Notes: generated by a model from the letters alone, not told the origin. A DNA stretch of 64,000 bases from Massilia sp. METH4 (GCF_037094685.1 NZ_CP146614.1:3844001-3908000), one strand, 5' to 3'. Positions 28,110 through 40,467 are shown, numbered from the stretch's first letter. Program-made: numbers and translations.

Positions 28110-28149
28110 GCGGGCGGGTTAAGTAATGGTGTCCACAGGTTAACAGAAA

Positions 28150-28215
28150 AAAAATGGGGACGTACCCCATTTTCCGGGAAATGTTTCCCAGAAAATGGGG
28201 TACGTCCCCATTTTT
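28150..28215 (-). terminator. large inverted repeat acting as terminator of trxB-Smr operon
   Basis: Two 30-base arms (28150-28179 and 28186-28215) are inverted with a single mismatch and a 6-base loop. Each arm itself holds a palindrome (GGGGACGTACCCC or its reverse). Read on the minus strand it starts 9 bases after the Smr stop and ends in a run of eight T, so it fits a terminator. The core belongs to the same family as 1-50 and 7294-7320. Confidence 0.75.
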
Positions 28216-28224
28216 AGAGCAAAG

Positions 28225-28935
28225 TCAGCGCTCGGGTCGGAGTGCCGCCCGCAGCAGCACGATCAGCGCACCCTCGCCACCCTCGGCGGCATGCGCCTGG
28301 CAGAAGGCGATCACGCCCTCGGTCTGCACCAGCCAGCTGTGCACCATCGATTTCAGCACCGGCTCGCCGCCGCGCGAGCTGAAGCCGCGGCCGTGGATCA
28401 CGCACACGCAGCGCTGGTTGCGCTGGTTGGCGCGAAGAAGGAAGCCGGCGAGGGCCTCGCGTGCATCGTCGCGGCGCAGGCCGTGCAGGTCCAGCTCGTC
28501 CTGCACGGGCCAGTAACCCTTGCGCAGGCGCTTCATCACGTCGCCGCCCACGCCGGGGGCGAGGTAGTTCAGCGTCGGCTCCTCTTCCATGTAGTGCTCG
28601 ACCCCGAACAGGTCGGACAGCGACTCGCGCAGCACGGCCGCGTCGTCGTCCTTCTGTTCGGCGGCGGTCAGCTTGCGCTTCGGTGCAGGGGGCGGGGCGA
28701 TGACGGGCTTGGGCGCCTGCGGTACGTAGCGGTTCGACTCCGGCATCTTTTGCACGCCCTTCATCGTCGAGCGGAAGATGGTGGCCTCGGCCGCTGCCTG
28801 CTTTTCGCGCTCGATGCGCTCTGCCTCCGCCTTGGCGCGCGCCGCTTCCTCGCGCTCGCGCTCCTCGTGCTTGCCCTTGAGCTGCTGCCCCAGGGCCTTC
28901 AGTGCCGCGAAATCCTTCAGGCTGCCACCTGCCAT
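28225..28935 (-). CDS. Smr-domain protein
   Basis: 236 residues from ATG 28935 (MAGGSLKDF). The N-terminal third is a charged Glu/Arg/Ala coiled coil (about 15-60), then a Pro-rich linker. The C-terminal Smr domain (about 140-225) shows LDLHGLRRDDAREAL and VIHGRGFSS, the LDxH and HGxG motifs of Smr nucleases. Smr proteins of this small proteobacterial type (YdaL-like) cleave or nick nucleic acid; the target here is unknown. Starts 7 bases after trxB, with which it forms an operon. Confidence 0.88.
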   Translation of the reverse strand: MAGGSLKDFAALKALGQQLKGKHEEREREEAARAKAEAERIEREKQAAAEATIFRSTMKGVQKMPESNRYVPQAPKPVIAPPPAPKRKLTAAEQKDDDAAVLRESLSDLFGVEHYMEEEPTLNYLAPGVGGDVMKRLRKGYWPVQDELDLHGLRRDDAREALAGFLLRANQRNQRCVCVIHGRGFSSRGGEPVLKSMVHSWLVQTEGVIAFCQAHAAEGGEGALIVLLRAALRPER

Positions 28936-28942
28936 GTTGCCT

Positions 28943-29959
<1,017 letters not shown>

Positions 29960-29977
29960 TCAGGCAAGCAAACCGCG

Positions 29978-29983
29978 ATTATA
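29978..29983 (-). promoter_or_regulatory. -10 box for trxB
   Basis: TATAAT on the minus strand, 85 bases before the trxB start. The best -35 is a weak TTCAGA at 16-17 bases upstream. The region 29894-30103 holds the divergent promoters for trxB and ftsK. Confidence 0.4.
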
Positions 29984-30103
29984 AGCGAACCCCCGGTTTT
30001 CTGAATTGGAAGGCCTGAAGAGGCCGGGATGGCTTAAAATAAGCGCAATAGAAATACTTACCTTGGCGCAACACACCCCGCGCCCTTCACCATAGTTGTA
30101 GCA

Positions 30104-32530
30104 ATGAGCAAATCCACGCAACAGACGAGCAATTCCTATCGGCGCAAGACAACCGAGCGACAACCGTTGCCGAACCGGCTCGTACGCCTGCTGTCCGAGG
30201 CGCGCTGGTTCGCGCTCGTCGTCGCCTCGCTGTATTTCTTTATCATCCTGGCCAGCTACCACAAGGGCGACCCCGGCTGGTCGCACGCCAGCCTGGTGCC
30301 GGACGTGAAGAACCTGGGCGGCCGCGGCGGTGCCTGGCTGTCCGACCTGATGCTGTACATCTTCGGCTTCTCGGCCTGGTGGTTCTGCGTGTACATCGTG
30401 CGCTTCGTCTGGCGCGGCTACCGGCGGCTCACCAACAAGTTCGTGCTGGAGCAGGAAGAGGATGAAGAGCACAGCCACGAGCCCGTGATCCGCCTGATCG
30501 GCTTCGTGTTGCTGCTGACCGGCAGCATGGGCCTGGAATACCTGCGCATGTACTCGCTGCCGGTCGACCTGCCGCGCGCGCCGGGCGGCGTGCTGGGCCA
30601 GCTGATCGGCCATGCGGCGCACGTGGGCCTGGGCTTCACGGGCGCCACGCTGGTGCTGCTGCTCCTGTTCGGCATGGGCTTTTCGCTGTTCTTCCACGTG
30701 TCGTGGATGACGGTGGCCGAGCGCATCGGCGCGGGCATCGAGACGGCGATCGAGTGGGTGGTCCTGCGCTACGAGGACCGCCAGGACCGCCGCCAGGGCC
30801 AGGCCGCCACCGTGAAGCGCGAGGAAGTGGTGGTGAAGGAGCGCGAGAAGTACGTGGAGAAGCACCCCGTGGCGGAGCCGGTGCTGAAGGTGGAGCCGCA
30901 GATGGTGGTGGTGCCGAAGGCCGAGCCGCGCGCCGAACCGCGCGTTGATCCGATCGCGAAGGAGAAGCAGCAGCCGCTGTTCACCGAGGCCGACCTGCCG
31001 CCGCGCGAAAAGCCGACGCTGTTCCAGAACATCGACAATACCGACCTGCCGCCGCTGGCGCTGCTCGACGAGCCGCCGCCGGCGCAGGAAACGATCTCCA
31101 TCGAAACGCTCGAATTCACCAGCCGCCTGATCGAGAAAAAGTTGTCGGACTTCGGCGTGGAAGCCAAGGTCGTCGCGGCCTATCCGGGCCCCGTCGTCAC
31201 GCGCTACGAGATCGAGCCGGCCACCGGCGTGAAGGGCAGCCAGATCGTCAACCTGGCGCGCGACCTGGCGCGTTCGCTGTCGCTCACCTCCATCCGCGTG
31301 GTCGAAACGATCCCCGGCAAGAACTACATGGCGCTGGAGCTGCCGAACTCGAAGCGCCAGATCGTGCGCCTGACCGAGATCCTCGGCTCGAAGGTGTACA
31401 ACGACAGCGCATCGGCGCTGACCGTGGCGCTGGGCAAGGATATCGCCGGCAAGCCGGTGGTGGCCGACCTGGCGAAGATGCCGCACCTGCTGGTCGCCGG
31501 TACCACGGGTTCCGGTAAATCGGTGGGTATCAACGCCACGATCCTGTCGCTGCTGTACAAGGCCGACCCGCACGACGTACGCATGATCCTGATCGACCCG
31601 AAGATGCTGGAAATGTCGGTCTACGAAGGCATCCCGCACCTGCTGGCGCCCGTGGTGACGGACATGCGCCAGGCCGGCCATGCGCTGAACTGGGCGGTGA
31701 ACGAGATGGAACGGCGCTACAAGCTGATGTCGAAGCTTGGCGTGCGTAACCTGGCTGGCTACAACGCGAAGATCGCGGAGGCGGCCAAGAAGGAACAGCA
31801 TATCCCGAACCCGTTCTCGCTCACGCCGGATGCGCCGGAGCCGCTGGAAAAGCTGCCGACGATCGTCATCATCATCGACGAACTGGCCGACCTGATGATG
31901 GTGGTCGGCAAGAAGGTGGAAGAGCTGATCGCCCGTATCGCGCAAAAGGCGCGCGCGGCCGGCCTGCACTTGATTCTCGCCACGCAGCGCCCATCCGTCG
32001 ACGTGATCACGGGCCTGATCAAGGCGAACATCCCCACGCGTATCGCGTTCCAGGTGTCGTCGAAGATCGACTCCCGCACGATTCTCGACCAGATGGGCGC
32101 CGAGACGCTGCTGGGCATGGGCGACATGCTGTACATGCCGCCGGGTACGGGCCTGCCGATCCGCGTGCACGGCGCCTTCGTGTCCGACGACGAGGTGCAC
32201 CGCGTGGTGGCGCACCTGAAGGAACAGGGCGAGCCGAACTACGTGGATGGCATACTCGAAGGCGGCACGCTGGAAGGCGAGGGCGGTGGCGGCGGCGACG
32301 GGGCCATGGCGGGCGAGGGCGGTGGCGAAGCCGACCCGATGTACGACCAGGCCGTGCAGGTGGTGCTCAAGCACCGCCGCGCCTCGATCTCGCTGGTGCA
32401 GCGCCACCTGCGCATCGGCTACAACCGCGCGGCGCGCCTGCTGGAACAGATGGAACAGAGTGGCGTGGTCTCGGCCATGCAATCGAACGGCAACCGGGAC
32501 ATCCTGGTGCCCGCCGCCTCCGCGGAATAA
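30104..32530 (+). CDS. ftsK: DNA translocase FtsK
   Basis: Septum-anchored ATPase that pumps chromosome termini at division and activates XerCD. 808 residues, the shorter form usual in betaproteobacteria. Four membrane spans (about 35-52, 80-105, 128-150, 172-196) anchor it, followed by a short charged linker. The motor domain shows Walker [11 protein letters not shown] (about 465) and Walker [15 protein letters not shown]. The C-terminal winged-helix gamma domain (about 745-805, [19 protein letters not shown]) reads KOPS sites. A TTAAAAT -10-like sequence lies near 30033. lolA follows after 14 bases. Confidence 0.97.
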   Translation: MSKSTQQTSNSYRRKTTERQPLPNRLVRLLSEARWFALVVASLYFFIILASYHKGDPGWSHASLVPDVKNLGGRGGAWLSDLMLYIFGFSAWWFCVYIVRFVWRGYRRLTNKFVLEQEEDEEHSHEPVIRLIGFVLLLTGSMGLEYLRMYSLPVDLPRAPGGVLGQLIGHAAHVGLGFTGATLVLLLLFGMGFSLFFHVSWMTVAERIGAGIETAIEWVVLRYEDRQDRRQGQAATVKREEVVVKEREKYVEKHPVAEPVLKVEPQMVVVPKAEPRAEPRVDPIAKEKQQPLFTEADLPPREKPTLFQNIDNTDLPPLALLDEPPPAQETISIETLEFTSRLIEKKLSDFGVEAKVVAAYPGPVVTRYEIEPATGVKGSQIVNLARDLARSLSLTSIRVVETIPGKNYMALELPNSKRQIVRLTEILGSKVYNDSASALTVALGKDIAGKPVVADLAKMPHLLVAGTTGSGKSVGINATILSLLYKADPHDVRMILIDPKMLEMSVYEGIPHLLAPVVTDMRQAGHALNWAVNEMERRYKLMSKLGVRNLAGYNAKIAEAAKKEQHIPNPFSLTPDAPEPLEKLPTIVIIIDELADLMMVVGKKVEELIARIAQKARAAGLHLILATQRPSVDVITGLIKANIPTRIAFQVSSKIDSRTILDQMGAETLLGMGDMLYMPPGTGLPIRVHGAFVSDDEVHRVVAHLKEQGEPNYVDGILEGGTLEGEGGGGGDGAMAGEGGGEADPMYDQAVQVVLKHRRASISLVQRHLRIGYNRAARLLEQMEQSGVVSAMQSNGNRDILVPAASAE

Positions 32531-32544
32531 ATAGGATAAATAAT

Positions 32545-33180
32545 ATGAAGCGTTTCATGCTGGCCGCATCGGTTTCGTTGACCTTCGCGGCCTCCTTTGC
32601 GGGCGCCGCCCACGCGGCAGCCCTGGACCAGTTCAAGTCCTTCGTGGCCTCCACCAAGTCCGCGCGCGGCGAATTCACGCAGACGATGACGAAGAACGTC
32701 GACGGCGCGAAGAAGACGTCCGCGCCCTCCACGGGCACCTTCGTGTTCGCCCGCCCGGGCAAGTTCATCTGGACTTACCAGAAGCCGTATGAACAGGTGC
32801 TGCAAGCCGACGGCGAGCAGCTGTACATCTACGACAAGGACCTGAACCAGGTGACGGTGAAGAAGCTGGGCGATGCGCTGGGCTCCTCGCCGGCCGCGAT
32901 CCTGTTCGGTTCCAATGACCTGGAAAAGAATTTCACCCTGTCCGAAGCGGGTGCGCGCGACGGCATGGAATGGCTGAAGGCCGTGCCGAAGGCAAAGGAC
33001 ACGAGCTTCGAACTGATCTCGATCGGCTTGAAGAACGGCCAGCCCGAAGCAATGGAGCTGAAGGATAACTTCGGCCAGGTGTCCACGCTGGCATTCAAGA
33101 AGTTCGAGAAGAACCCGGCGCTGGGCGCGACCGCGTTCAAGTTCGACGTGCCGAAGGGCGCGGACGTCGTCAAACAGTAA
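32545..33180 (+). CDS. lolA: outer-membrane lipoprotein carrier protein
   Basis: Periplasmic chaperone that ferries lipoproteins from LolCDE to LolB. 211 residues with a signal peptide (cleaved near AHA, about residue 24). Typical features are FTQTM, the hydrophobic-cavity strand [21 protein letters not shown] (in parts), and [15 protein letters not shown]. Lies between ftsK and rarA in the common ftsK-lolA-rarA order, with gaps of 14 and 7 bases. Confidence 0.95.
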   Translation: MKRFMLAASVSLTFAASFAGAAHAAALDQFKSFVASTKSARGEFTQTMTKNVDGAKKTSAPSTGTFVFARPGKFIWTYQKPYEQVLQADGEQLYIYDKDLNQVTVKKLGDALGSSPAAILFGSNDLEKNFTLSEAGARDGMEWLKAVPKAKDTSFELISIGLKNGQPEAMELKDNFGQVSTLAFKKFEKNPALGATAFKFDVPKGADVVKQ

Positions 33181-33187
33181 GGCACTC

Positions 33188-34495
33188 ATGGCCGATCTCT
33201 TTTCCGCCGAGCCGCGCCAACCGCTGGCCGAGGCGCTGCGCCCCAAGACGCTGGACGAAGTGATCGGCCAGCAGCACCTGCTCGGCGAAGGCAAGCCGCT
33301 GCGCCTGGCCTTCCAGGCCGGCAAGCCGCACTCGATGATCCTGTGGGGCCCGCCCGGCGTCGGCAAGACCACGCTGGCACGACTCACGGCCAATGCCTTC
33401 GACTCGGCGTTCATCGCGCTCTCCGCCGTGTTCGCGGGCGTGAAGGATATCCGCGCCGCGATGGAACAGGCGCAGCAGAACCTGGACCAGTTCGGCCGCC
33501 ACACGATCCTGTTCGTGGACGAGATCCACCGCTTCAACAAGGCGCAGCAGGATGCGTTGCTGCCGTTCGTGGAATCGGGCCTGGTCACGTTCATCGGCGC
33601 CACGACGGAAAATCCCAGCTTCGAAGTCAACTCGGCACTGCTGTCGCGCGCCCAGGTCTACGTGCTCAAGTCGTTGACCGACGCGGAGATGCGCCAGCTG
33701 CTGGAAAAGGCACGCGCATCGGCGCTGTCCGGCCTCACGTTCGACGACGTGGCGATCGACACGCTGGTCGGCTTCGCCGATGGCGATGCGCGCCGCTTCC
33801 TGAACCTGCTCGAACAGGCCGACACGGCGGCCCGTTCGGCGCGCATCACGCACATCGACGCGAAGTTCGTCGAGAACGCGATGACGTTGAATGCCCGCCG
33901 CTTCGACAAGGGCGGCGACAACTTCTACGACCAGATCTCGGCGCTGCACAAGTCCGTGCGCGGTTCGCATCCGGACGCGGCGCTGTACTGGTTCTGCCGC
34001 ATGATCGACGGCGGCGCCGATCCGCGCTACCTGGCGCGCCGCATCATCCGCATGGCGTGGGAAGACATCGGCCTGGCCGATCCGCGCGCGCTGACGATCG
34101 TGAACGACGCCGCCGAGACCTACGAGCGGCTGGGCTCACCCGAGGGCGAGCTGGCGCTGGGGCAGGCCGTCGTCTATCTCGCCATCGCGGCCAAGTCGAA
34201 CGCCGGCTACAACGCCTTCAATGCGGCGATGGCGTTCGTGAAGAAGGACAAGTCGCGCGAAGTGCCTGTCCACCTGCGCAATGCGCCGACGAAGCTGATG
34301 AAGGAGCTGGGGTACGGGCACGAGTATCGCTATGCGCATGACGAGCCGAATGCCTATGCCGCCGGCGAAACCTACCTGCCGGACGGCATGCCAGAGCCGC
34401 GCTGGTACCAGCCGGTACCGCGCGGGGTGGAGAGCAAGATTGCCGAGAAGCTGGCGTGGTTGAGGGAGCTGGATCGGCAGGCGGGGGAGGAGTAA
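33188..34495 (+). CDS. rarA: replication-associated recombination protein A (MgsA-type AAA+ ATPase)
   Basis: AAA+ clamp-loader-like protein acting at stalled replication forks. 435 residues. Walker A GPPGVGKTTLA (about 55), Walker B FVDEIHRFNK, sensor segment GATTENPSFEVNSALLSRA, and the C-terminal RarA tetramerisation domain with MAWEDIGLADPRAL are present. The tail AWLRELDRQAGEE ends the gene. An imperfect second copy of that tail lies 1.3 kb downstream at 35787-35868. Confidence 0.96.
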   Translation: MADLFSAEPRQPLAEALRPKTLDEVIGQQHLLGEGKPLRLAFQAGKPHSMILWGPPGVGKTTLARLTANAFDSAFIALSAVFAGVKDIRAAMEQAQQNLDQFGRHTILFVDEIHRFNKAQQDALLPFVESGLVTFIGATTENPSFEVNSALLSRAQVYVLKSLTDAEMRQLLEKARASALSGLTFDDVAIDTLVGFADGDARRFLNLLEQADTAARSARITHIDAKFVENAMTLNARRFDKGGDNFYDQISALHKSVRGSHPDAALYWFCRMIDGGADPRYLARRIIRMAWEDIGLADPRALTIVNDAAETYERLGSPEGELALGQAVVYLAIAAKSNAGYNAFNAAMAFVKKDKSREVPVHLRNAPTKLMKELGYGHEYRYAHDEPNAYAAGETYLPDGMPEPRWYQPVPRGVESKIAEKLAWLRELDRQAGEE

Positions 34496-34502
34496 CCGCC
34501 CG

Positions 34503-35567
34503 TCAGTCCTGGGCGCGCCCCTTGCGGCGGCGGGCCCAGCCGACCATCGCGAGGCCGGCGCCCAGCATCGCATATGTGGCGGGCTCGGGCACCGGGCTGA
34601 GCGGATCGAGGCGCACGTCGAAGCACTCGTCGCTGTCTGCGCGGCAGCCCATGCCAACGAACTGGCCGAGCGAATTCATGCCGTCGACCGAATACAGGAC
34701 TTGCCAGCCATCCTCGGACGCGATTTCGTCCAGGCCGTAGGTTTCGCCGTTGAGCAAGGCCAGGCGCCCCGTGTTGCTGCTCCAGGTGTCGCCGCCCATG
34801 GCGTAGCCGCGCGCATAGTCGATGCCGGCGATGTAGCCGAGATCGTAAGGGTAGCTGACGACACCATCCTTGATGTGATAGCTGACGGCGCCGCCGAAAT
34901 CGTTGGTCGAGTAGCCGCCGGAATATCCGCCGTCCGGCTCGAAACTGTAGACCGGCCGGTTGGACGGCGTTTCCAGCTTCGTCATCACCCCGTTCTCGTA
35001 GATGAAGTTGTACCAGGTGCCAGTCGCATCCTGAGAGCGGCCGAGCACGCGGCCGTTCGCATCGATGTCTGAAACGGAACTGTCCCGGCCGCCAAGCGTG
35101 CCGACATCGACCAGGCCGCCGCTTTCTGTCCAGATGAAGCCATGCGATGCGCCGCTTGCCGTCCTCGAGTAGCCGAGCACGGTACCGTTGTCGGTGATCC
35201 TGTGGGCAGACGTGTAGTTGCCGCCGAATGAGCCCAAGTCCCGCATCGTGCCGTTGCTGTACAAGAACGCGCGCGTCTCTTCGCTCGCGTTCGTGGAAGT
35301 GCCGACGACTTGTCCCAGGTTGTTGATGTCGAAGCCACTGCTGTCCCGGCCGCCAAGCGTGCCGAGCACGGTCTGCTGGTTACCGGTCAGGATCGCGGCC
35401 TGCCGCCCCAGACCGACGTAGTGCCACTGGAGGATCTGGCCACGGTCGTTGATCCCGCCCGTTCCCTCCTGGACCGGCAGGATGACGACATTGAATTTTG
35501 GCGGCGTCGCAGCCACCGCCGAGCCGGCCAGCAGCATCGCGGAACAGAACACGGTCACAAAACGCAT
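34503..35567 (-). CDS. PEP-CTERM protein with HAF repeats (paralogue 1)
   Basis: 354 residues from ATG 35567, with GGGGAAG just upstream. A signal peptide (1-20, AGSAVAA) is followed by several HAF-type repeats of about 40 residues (the recurring DLG(T/S)(L/F)GG and IN.xGxVxGxS units). The C-terminus holds the sorting signal VPEPATYAMLGAGLAMVGWARRR, seen in parts: PEP motif, membrane span, Arg cluster. Such proteins are exported and cut by exosortase (XrtA/EpsH), which is not in this window. Tandem paralogue of the next PEP-CTERM gene; converges with rarA with only 7 bases between stops. Confidence 0.9.
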   Translation of the reverse strand: MRFVTVFCSAMLLAGSAVAATPPKFNVVILPVQEGTGGINDRGQILQWHYVGLGRQAAILTGNQQTVLGTLGGRDSSGFDINNLGQVVGTSTNASEETRAFLYSNGTMRDLGSFGGNYTSAHRITDNGTVLGYSRTASGASHGFIWTESGGLVDVGTLGGRDSSVSDIDANGRVLGRSQDATGTWYNFIYENGVMTKLETPSNRPVYSFEPDGGYSGGYSTNDFGGAVSYHIKDGVVSYPYDLGYIAGIDYARGYAMGGDTWSSNTGRLALLNGETYGLDEIASEDGWQVLYSVDGMNSLGQFVGMGCRADSDECFDVRLDPLSPVPEPATYAMLGAGLAMVGWARRRKGRAQD

Positions 35568-35632
35568 ATCTTCCCCATGAGTATGAGCCGGCCAACCCGG
35601 CATGGTCTGGATCATATGTCGGCCGGAAAAAA

Positions 35633-35653
35633 GATGCAATTTTGATATTAACT
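35633..35653 (-). promoter_or_regulatory. conserved box upstream of PEP-CTERM paralogue 1
   Basis: On the minus strand the sequence TTAATRTCAAAATTGCATC lies 66-86 bases before the start codon. The same sequence sits at the same distance before paralogue 2 (37015-37035). The flanking bases differ between the two, so the match points to a promoter or operator rather than just to shared ancestry. The binding protein is unknown. Confidence 0.45.
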
Positions 35654-35786
35654 TGCGGTTTGCCAGTCGTCGAGGACACAATGGCCCTGCGCGATCGTGC
35701 CGGTCGCGGCGCACCGTCAAGCCGGCCGCGGCCAGGTTGCGCGCTTCGTTGCTGCGAAGCCATGAGGAAAAGCGCCGCGCAGGTAC

Positions 35787-35868
35787 CGCCGGGTACCGCG
35801 CGGGGTTCAAGCCGGCCGGGAAGGCAGCGTGGTTGAGGGAGCTCGACCGGCAGGCCGGGAAAGAATGG
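35787..35868 (+). pseudogene. duplicated fragment of the rarA 3' end
   Basis: The region repeats the end of rarA (34411-34490). It has GTACCGCGCGGGG exactly and GCGTGGTTGAGGGAGCT exactly, and in one frame still spells GYRAGFK...AWLRELDRQAGKE against rarA GVESK...AWLRELDRQAGEE. It has a few small deletions and no start codon. It lies directly after the stop of PEP-CTERM paralogue 2, exactly as rarA lies after paralogue 1, so it is a relic of a tandem duplication. Confidence 0.8.
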
Positions 35869-35874
35869 ACCTCG

Positions 35875-36951
35875 TCAGGCGCGCTGCTTGCGGCGGCGCG
35901 TCCAGGCGAGCATCGCGAGGCCGGCACCGAGCATCGCGTACGCGGCTGGTTCGGGCACCGGGCTGAGCGGGTCGAGCCGGATCGACGTGCACCCAATATC
36001 GACACGGCACCCGGTGCCGATGATCTGGCCCGCATCGTTGATGCCATCGATCGTGAAGAAATCGCTCCAGCCCGGTTCGTCGACCAGGTCGTCCAGGGAG
36101 TACGGACCGCCCTCCGGCGTCGTCAGCCGACCGAAGAGGGTCAGCTCGGCATCCATGCCCACGGCGTAGCCGCCGGCATTCACGGCCTGCACCGAGCCCA
36201 GGCCGAAGGGATAGGAAATCACGCCATCCTTGATCACATAGGAGTAGCCGCCACCGAAATCACTGGTGGCCTTGCTGCCGTAATAGCCGCCGCCAGGCAT
36301 GAACCCGCTCACGGACAGGCCGAGCGGCAAGTCCAGCGCGGTCATCGTGCCATTTTCGTAAAGGAAGTTGCGCCACTCTCCGCTGGCCGTCTGGGCCGCG
36401 CCCAGCACCCTTCCCGACGCGTCGATATCCGACACATAGCTGCCCGCGCCGCCGAACGTGCCGATATCGACCATGCCACTGTTCTCCGTATAGATGAACG
36501 CGTGCGCGTCGCCATTCGCGAGCCTGGACGTGCCGACGATGGTGCCCGCGTCGTTGATGTACTGCGCCGAGCTGTAGTCGCCGCCGAGCGTGCCCAGGTC
36601 TTTCACGGTGCCATTGCGGTAGACATACGCGTGCGTCGTGGTGTTGTCGGCAAGCCGCGAAGCCCCCACGATCTGGTTAGCCGAATTGATGTCGCTCGCC
36701 ACGTTCTCGGTCCCGCCGAGCGTGGGGATGAAGCTCTGCGACGAGCCATCCGTGTAGGCCGCCCGGCGTTGCCCGAGAACGTATCCGATGACTTGTGTCG
36801 CGACGCCACTATTGTTGATGGCAGTGGCCGTTCCATCCTCACCAGGAAGCACGACGACCGTATAACGCGGGGCCTCGGCGGCCATTGCGGTCGAACCGTA
36901 CAGCGCCGCCAGCAAGGGGACGCTCAGGAAGGTGGCAGACAAAGCGCGCAT
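35875..36951 (-). CDS. PEP-CTERM protein with HAF repeats (paralogue 2)
   Basis: 358 residues. Signal peptide (1-24, ending STAMAA), HAF-type repeats (LGTLGGDYSSAQYINDAG, GTFGGAGSYVSDIDASG), and a C-terminal VPEPAAYAMLGAGLAMLAW with RRRKQR. It is clearly paralogous to the neighbouring gene at 34503, sharing the order of repeats, the GVISYP motif, the RLDPLSPVPEPA ending and the upstream box. Exported, probably processed by an exosortase encoded elsewhere. It diverges from the hydrolase gene at 37125. Confidence 0.9.
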   Translation of the reverse strand: MRALSATFLSVPLLAALYGSTAMAAEAPRYTVVVLPGEDGTATAINNSGVATQVIGYVLGQRRAAYTDGSSQSFIPTLGGTENVASDINSANQIVGASRLADNTTTHAYVYRNGTVKDLGTLGGDYSSAQYINDAGTIVGTSRLANGDAHAFIYTENSGMVDIGTFGGAGSYVSDIDASGRVLGAAQTASGEWRNFLYENGTMTALDLPLGLSVSGFMPGGGYYGSKATSDFGGGYSYVIKDGVISYPFGLGSVQAVNAGGYAVGMDAELTLFGRLTTPEGGPYSLDDLVDEPGWSDFFTIDGINDAGQIIGTGCRVDIGCTSIRLDPLSPVPEPAAYAMLGAGLAMLAWTRRRKQRA

Positions 36952-37014
36952 AGCATTCTTCTCCAGGAAAGCCGACCATTCGGCGATGCGCTATCGTATA
37001 GACACTTTGAAATT

Positions 37015-37035
37015 GATGCAATTTTGACATTAACT
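37015..37035 (-). promoter_or_regulatory. conserved box upstream of PEP-CTERM paralogue 2
   Basis: One-mismatch copy of the box at 35633-35653, 64-84 bases before the start codon. A related CAAATTGCAATT sequence precedes the third PEP-CTERM gene (near 48627). Confidence 0.45.
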
Positions 37036-37124
37036 ATCGAACCGCCAGCCACTTCCGCCGCCGTGGCCGGGCGGTGGTGGGCGCATGCTATATTGCTGGC
37101 GATCGCATACCAACAAGGAGTTAC

Positions 37125-37946
37125 ATGAGCGTGCAGCATATCGCCGGGGTGGAAGTCCGCATCGACGGCACTGGCCCCGCCACCATCCTCATGCTCCACG
37201 GCTGGCCCGACACCGCGGCCATGTGGGAACCCCAGGTCGCCGCCTTTTCCCCATATTTCCGATGCGTACGCTTCACCTGGCCCGGCTTCGAAACCGGCGC
37301 ATCCCGCAAGGAATATCCGCTCGATGACCTCATCGGCCTGTGCGAACAGGTCGTCCGCGAAGTCAGCCCCGACAAGCCCGTAACCTTGCTCGTGCACGAC
37401 TGGGGCTGCCTGTTCGGCTACCAGTTCGCCATCCGGCATCCCGAGCGCGTGGCGCGCATCATCGGCGTCGACATTGGCGACGGCGGCTCGAAGGCGCACC
37501 TGGACGAGATCGGACTGAAGGGCAAGCTCGCCATCGTGAGCTACCAGCTCTGGCTGGCGGCGGCATGGAAGATCGGCGGCGGCATCGGCGAATCGATGAC
37601 GCGTTCGTTCGCGAAAATGGCAAAGGTGCCGGTGCGGCCCGATGCGCTCACCGTCGAGAAGAATTACCCGTACTATTCGACCTGGACAGGCAAGTACAAG
37701 GGCGTGAAGCCGTTCCGCCCCACGTGTCCCATGCTGTTCATCTATGGTACGCGCAAGCCGGTCATGTTCCACTCGTCCGCGTGGCTGGCCGAGCTCCAGG
37801 CGAAACCCGGCAGCAAGGTCGTGGCCATGGACACCGACCATTGGCCCATGCTGCGCCAACCGGAATCCTTCAACCGGCTCGTGCTCGAATGGCTCGGGCC
37901 ATCCACCTCAATGGAAAGCATCGATGCACTACCTGCTGACTTATGA
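37125..37946 (+). CDS. alpha/beta hydrolase (epoxide hydrolase / haloalkane dehalogenase type)
   Basis: 273 residues from ATG 37125, preceded by AAGGAG. Oxyanion motif HGWPDTAAMW; the nucleophile elbow is VHDWGCLFGY, where an Asp in HDWG marks the epoxide-hydrolase/dehalogenase branch rather than Ser esterases. The catalytic His is likely in DTDHWPML near residue 242. Soluble. The substrate cannot be named. Its 3' end overlaps the YciI-family gene by 23 bases. Confidence 0.87.
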   Translation: MSVQHIAGVEVRIDGTGPATILMLHGWPDTAAMWEPQVAAFSPYFRCVRFTWPGFETGASRKEYPLDDLIGLCEQVVREVSPDKPVTLLVHDWGCLFGYQFAIRHPERVARIIGVDIGDGGSKAHLDEIGLKGKLAIVSYQLWLAAAWKIGGGIGESMTRSFAKMAKVPVRPDALTVEKNYPYYSTWTGKYKGVKPFRPTCPMLFIYGTRKPVMFHSSAWLAELQAKPGSKVVAMDTDHWPMLRQPESFNRLVLEWLGPSTSMESIDALPADL

Positions 37947-38220
37947 ACTGGCCGACGGCTATCTGGAACGCCGTGCCGAATTTCGCGACGAGCACCTGAA
38001 GCTGGCATGGAATGCCGTCGAGCGCGGTGAGCTGCTGCTGGCCGGCGCGGCCGGCGATCCGCCCGATGTCGCCCAGCTCGTCTTCACTATCGACAGCCCG
38101 GCCATCGCGGAAAGTTTCGCGGCCGCCGACCCGTATGTGAAGCACGGCCTCGTCAAGCGGTGGACCGTGCGCAAATGGCACACCGTTGTCGGCGAGTTGG
38201 CCAGCTCGCCAGTGCGCTGA
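37924..38220 (+). CDS. YciI family protein
   Basis: 98 residues. The N-terminus MHYLLTYELADGYLERR, then RDEHL and later DPYVKHGLVKRWTVRKW fit the small YciI/YCII ferredoxin-like fold. Family members have a conserved His/Asp pair and mostly unknown function. The start overlaps the preceding hydrolase gene by 23 bases, so it is translated from the same mRNA, and the pair may act on one substrate. Confidence 0.85.
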   Translation: MHYLLTYELADGYLERRAEFRDEHLKLAWNAVERGELLLAGAAGDPPDVAQLVFTIDSPAIAESFAAADPYVKHGLVKRWTVRKWHTVVGELASSPVR

Positions 38221-38348
38221 TACTTCGTTCGGACGGTGAAAACGTTTGCCGTCCGGTTAGTTCCCCAGCAGTAATCCCCATCTGATTTTTCTCAGTCGCG
38301 CCTTTGCGCGCGCGCAATCATCGGGGCTCCAAGCAGCCTAAGCTGTGA

Positions 38349-40094
<1,746 letters not shown>

Positions 40095-40107
40095 TCATGC
40101 TTCCTGT

Positions 40108-40138
40108 GAAGGGCTTTTGCAGATAGCCCTTCCATTTT
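40108..40138 (+). terminator. probable terminator of serS
   Basis: Stem GAAGGGCT / AGCCCTTC (40108-40115 with 40125-40132), then CATTTTG. The T-run is short, so the call is moderate. It lies 13 bases after the serS stop. Confidence 0.6.
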
Positions 40139-40184
40139 GCTTGCGGGCTGCTATAATCTTGCCTTCTCGCAGCGATGTGAGAAA

Positions 40185-40322
<138 letters not shown>

Positions 40323-40327
40323 GGACG

Positions 40328-40467
40328 GCAGAGGGTGGGATTCGAAGACTCGCGCTTACCAGCGCGGGGCTCTCCGAATCGCCACTTTGCCGCAGCTTCG
40401 CTGCGGCTTCGCGCGCCGAGGGCGCGCGGCGCCTGCGTCATCTTTCGGCGAGCTCGCCACGAGGACG
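40328..40467. repeat. single 140-bp unit of the tRNA-associated repeat
   Basis: Diverged copy of the unit that forms the array at 41171-41999. It begins with GAGGGTGGGATTCGAA, the reverse complement of the tRNA-Ser 3' portion, continues through CTCTCCGAATCGCCAC and the CGCGCGCC...GGCGCGCG hairpin, and ends CACGAGGACG. The open reading frames crossing it are not considered real. Confidence 0.8.

Noticed and set aside
35650-35680. Sigma-54 promoter upstream of PEP-CTERM paralogue 1
   Set aside because: TGGCA and GC elements exist, but the GG-to-GC distance is wrong for -24/-12 boxes and it is not shared with paralogue 2.
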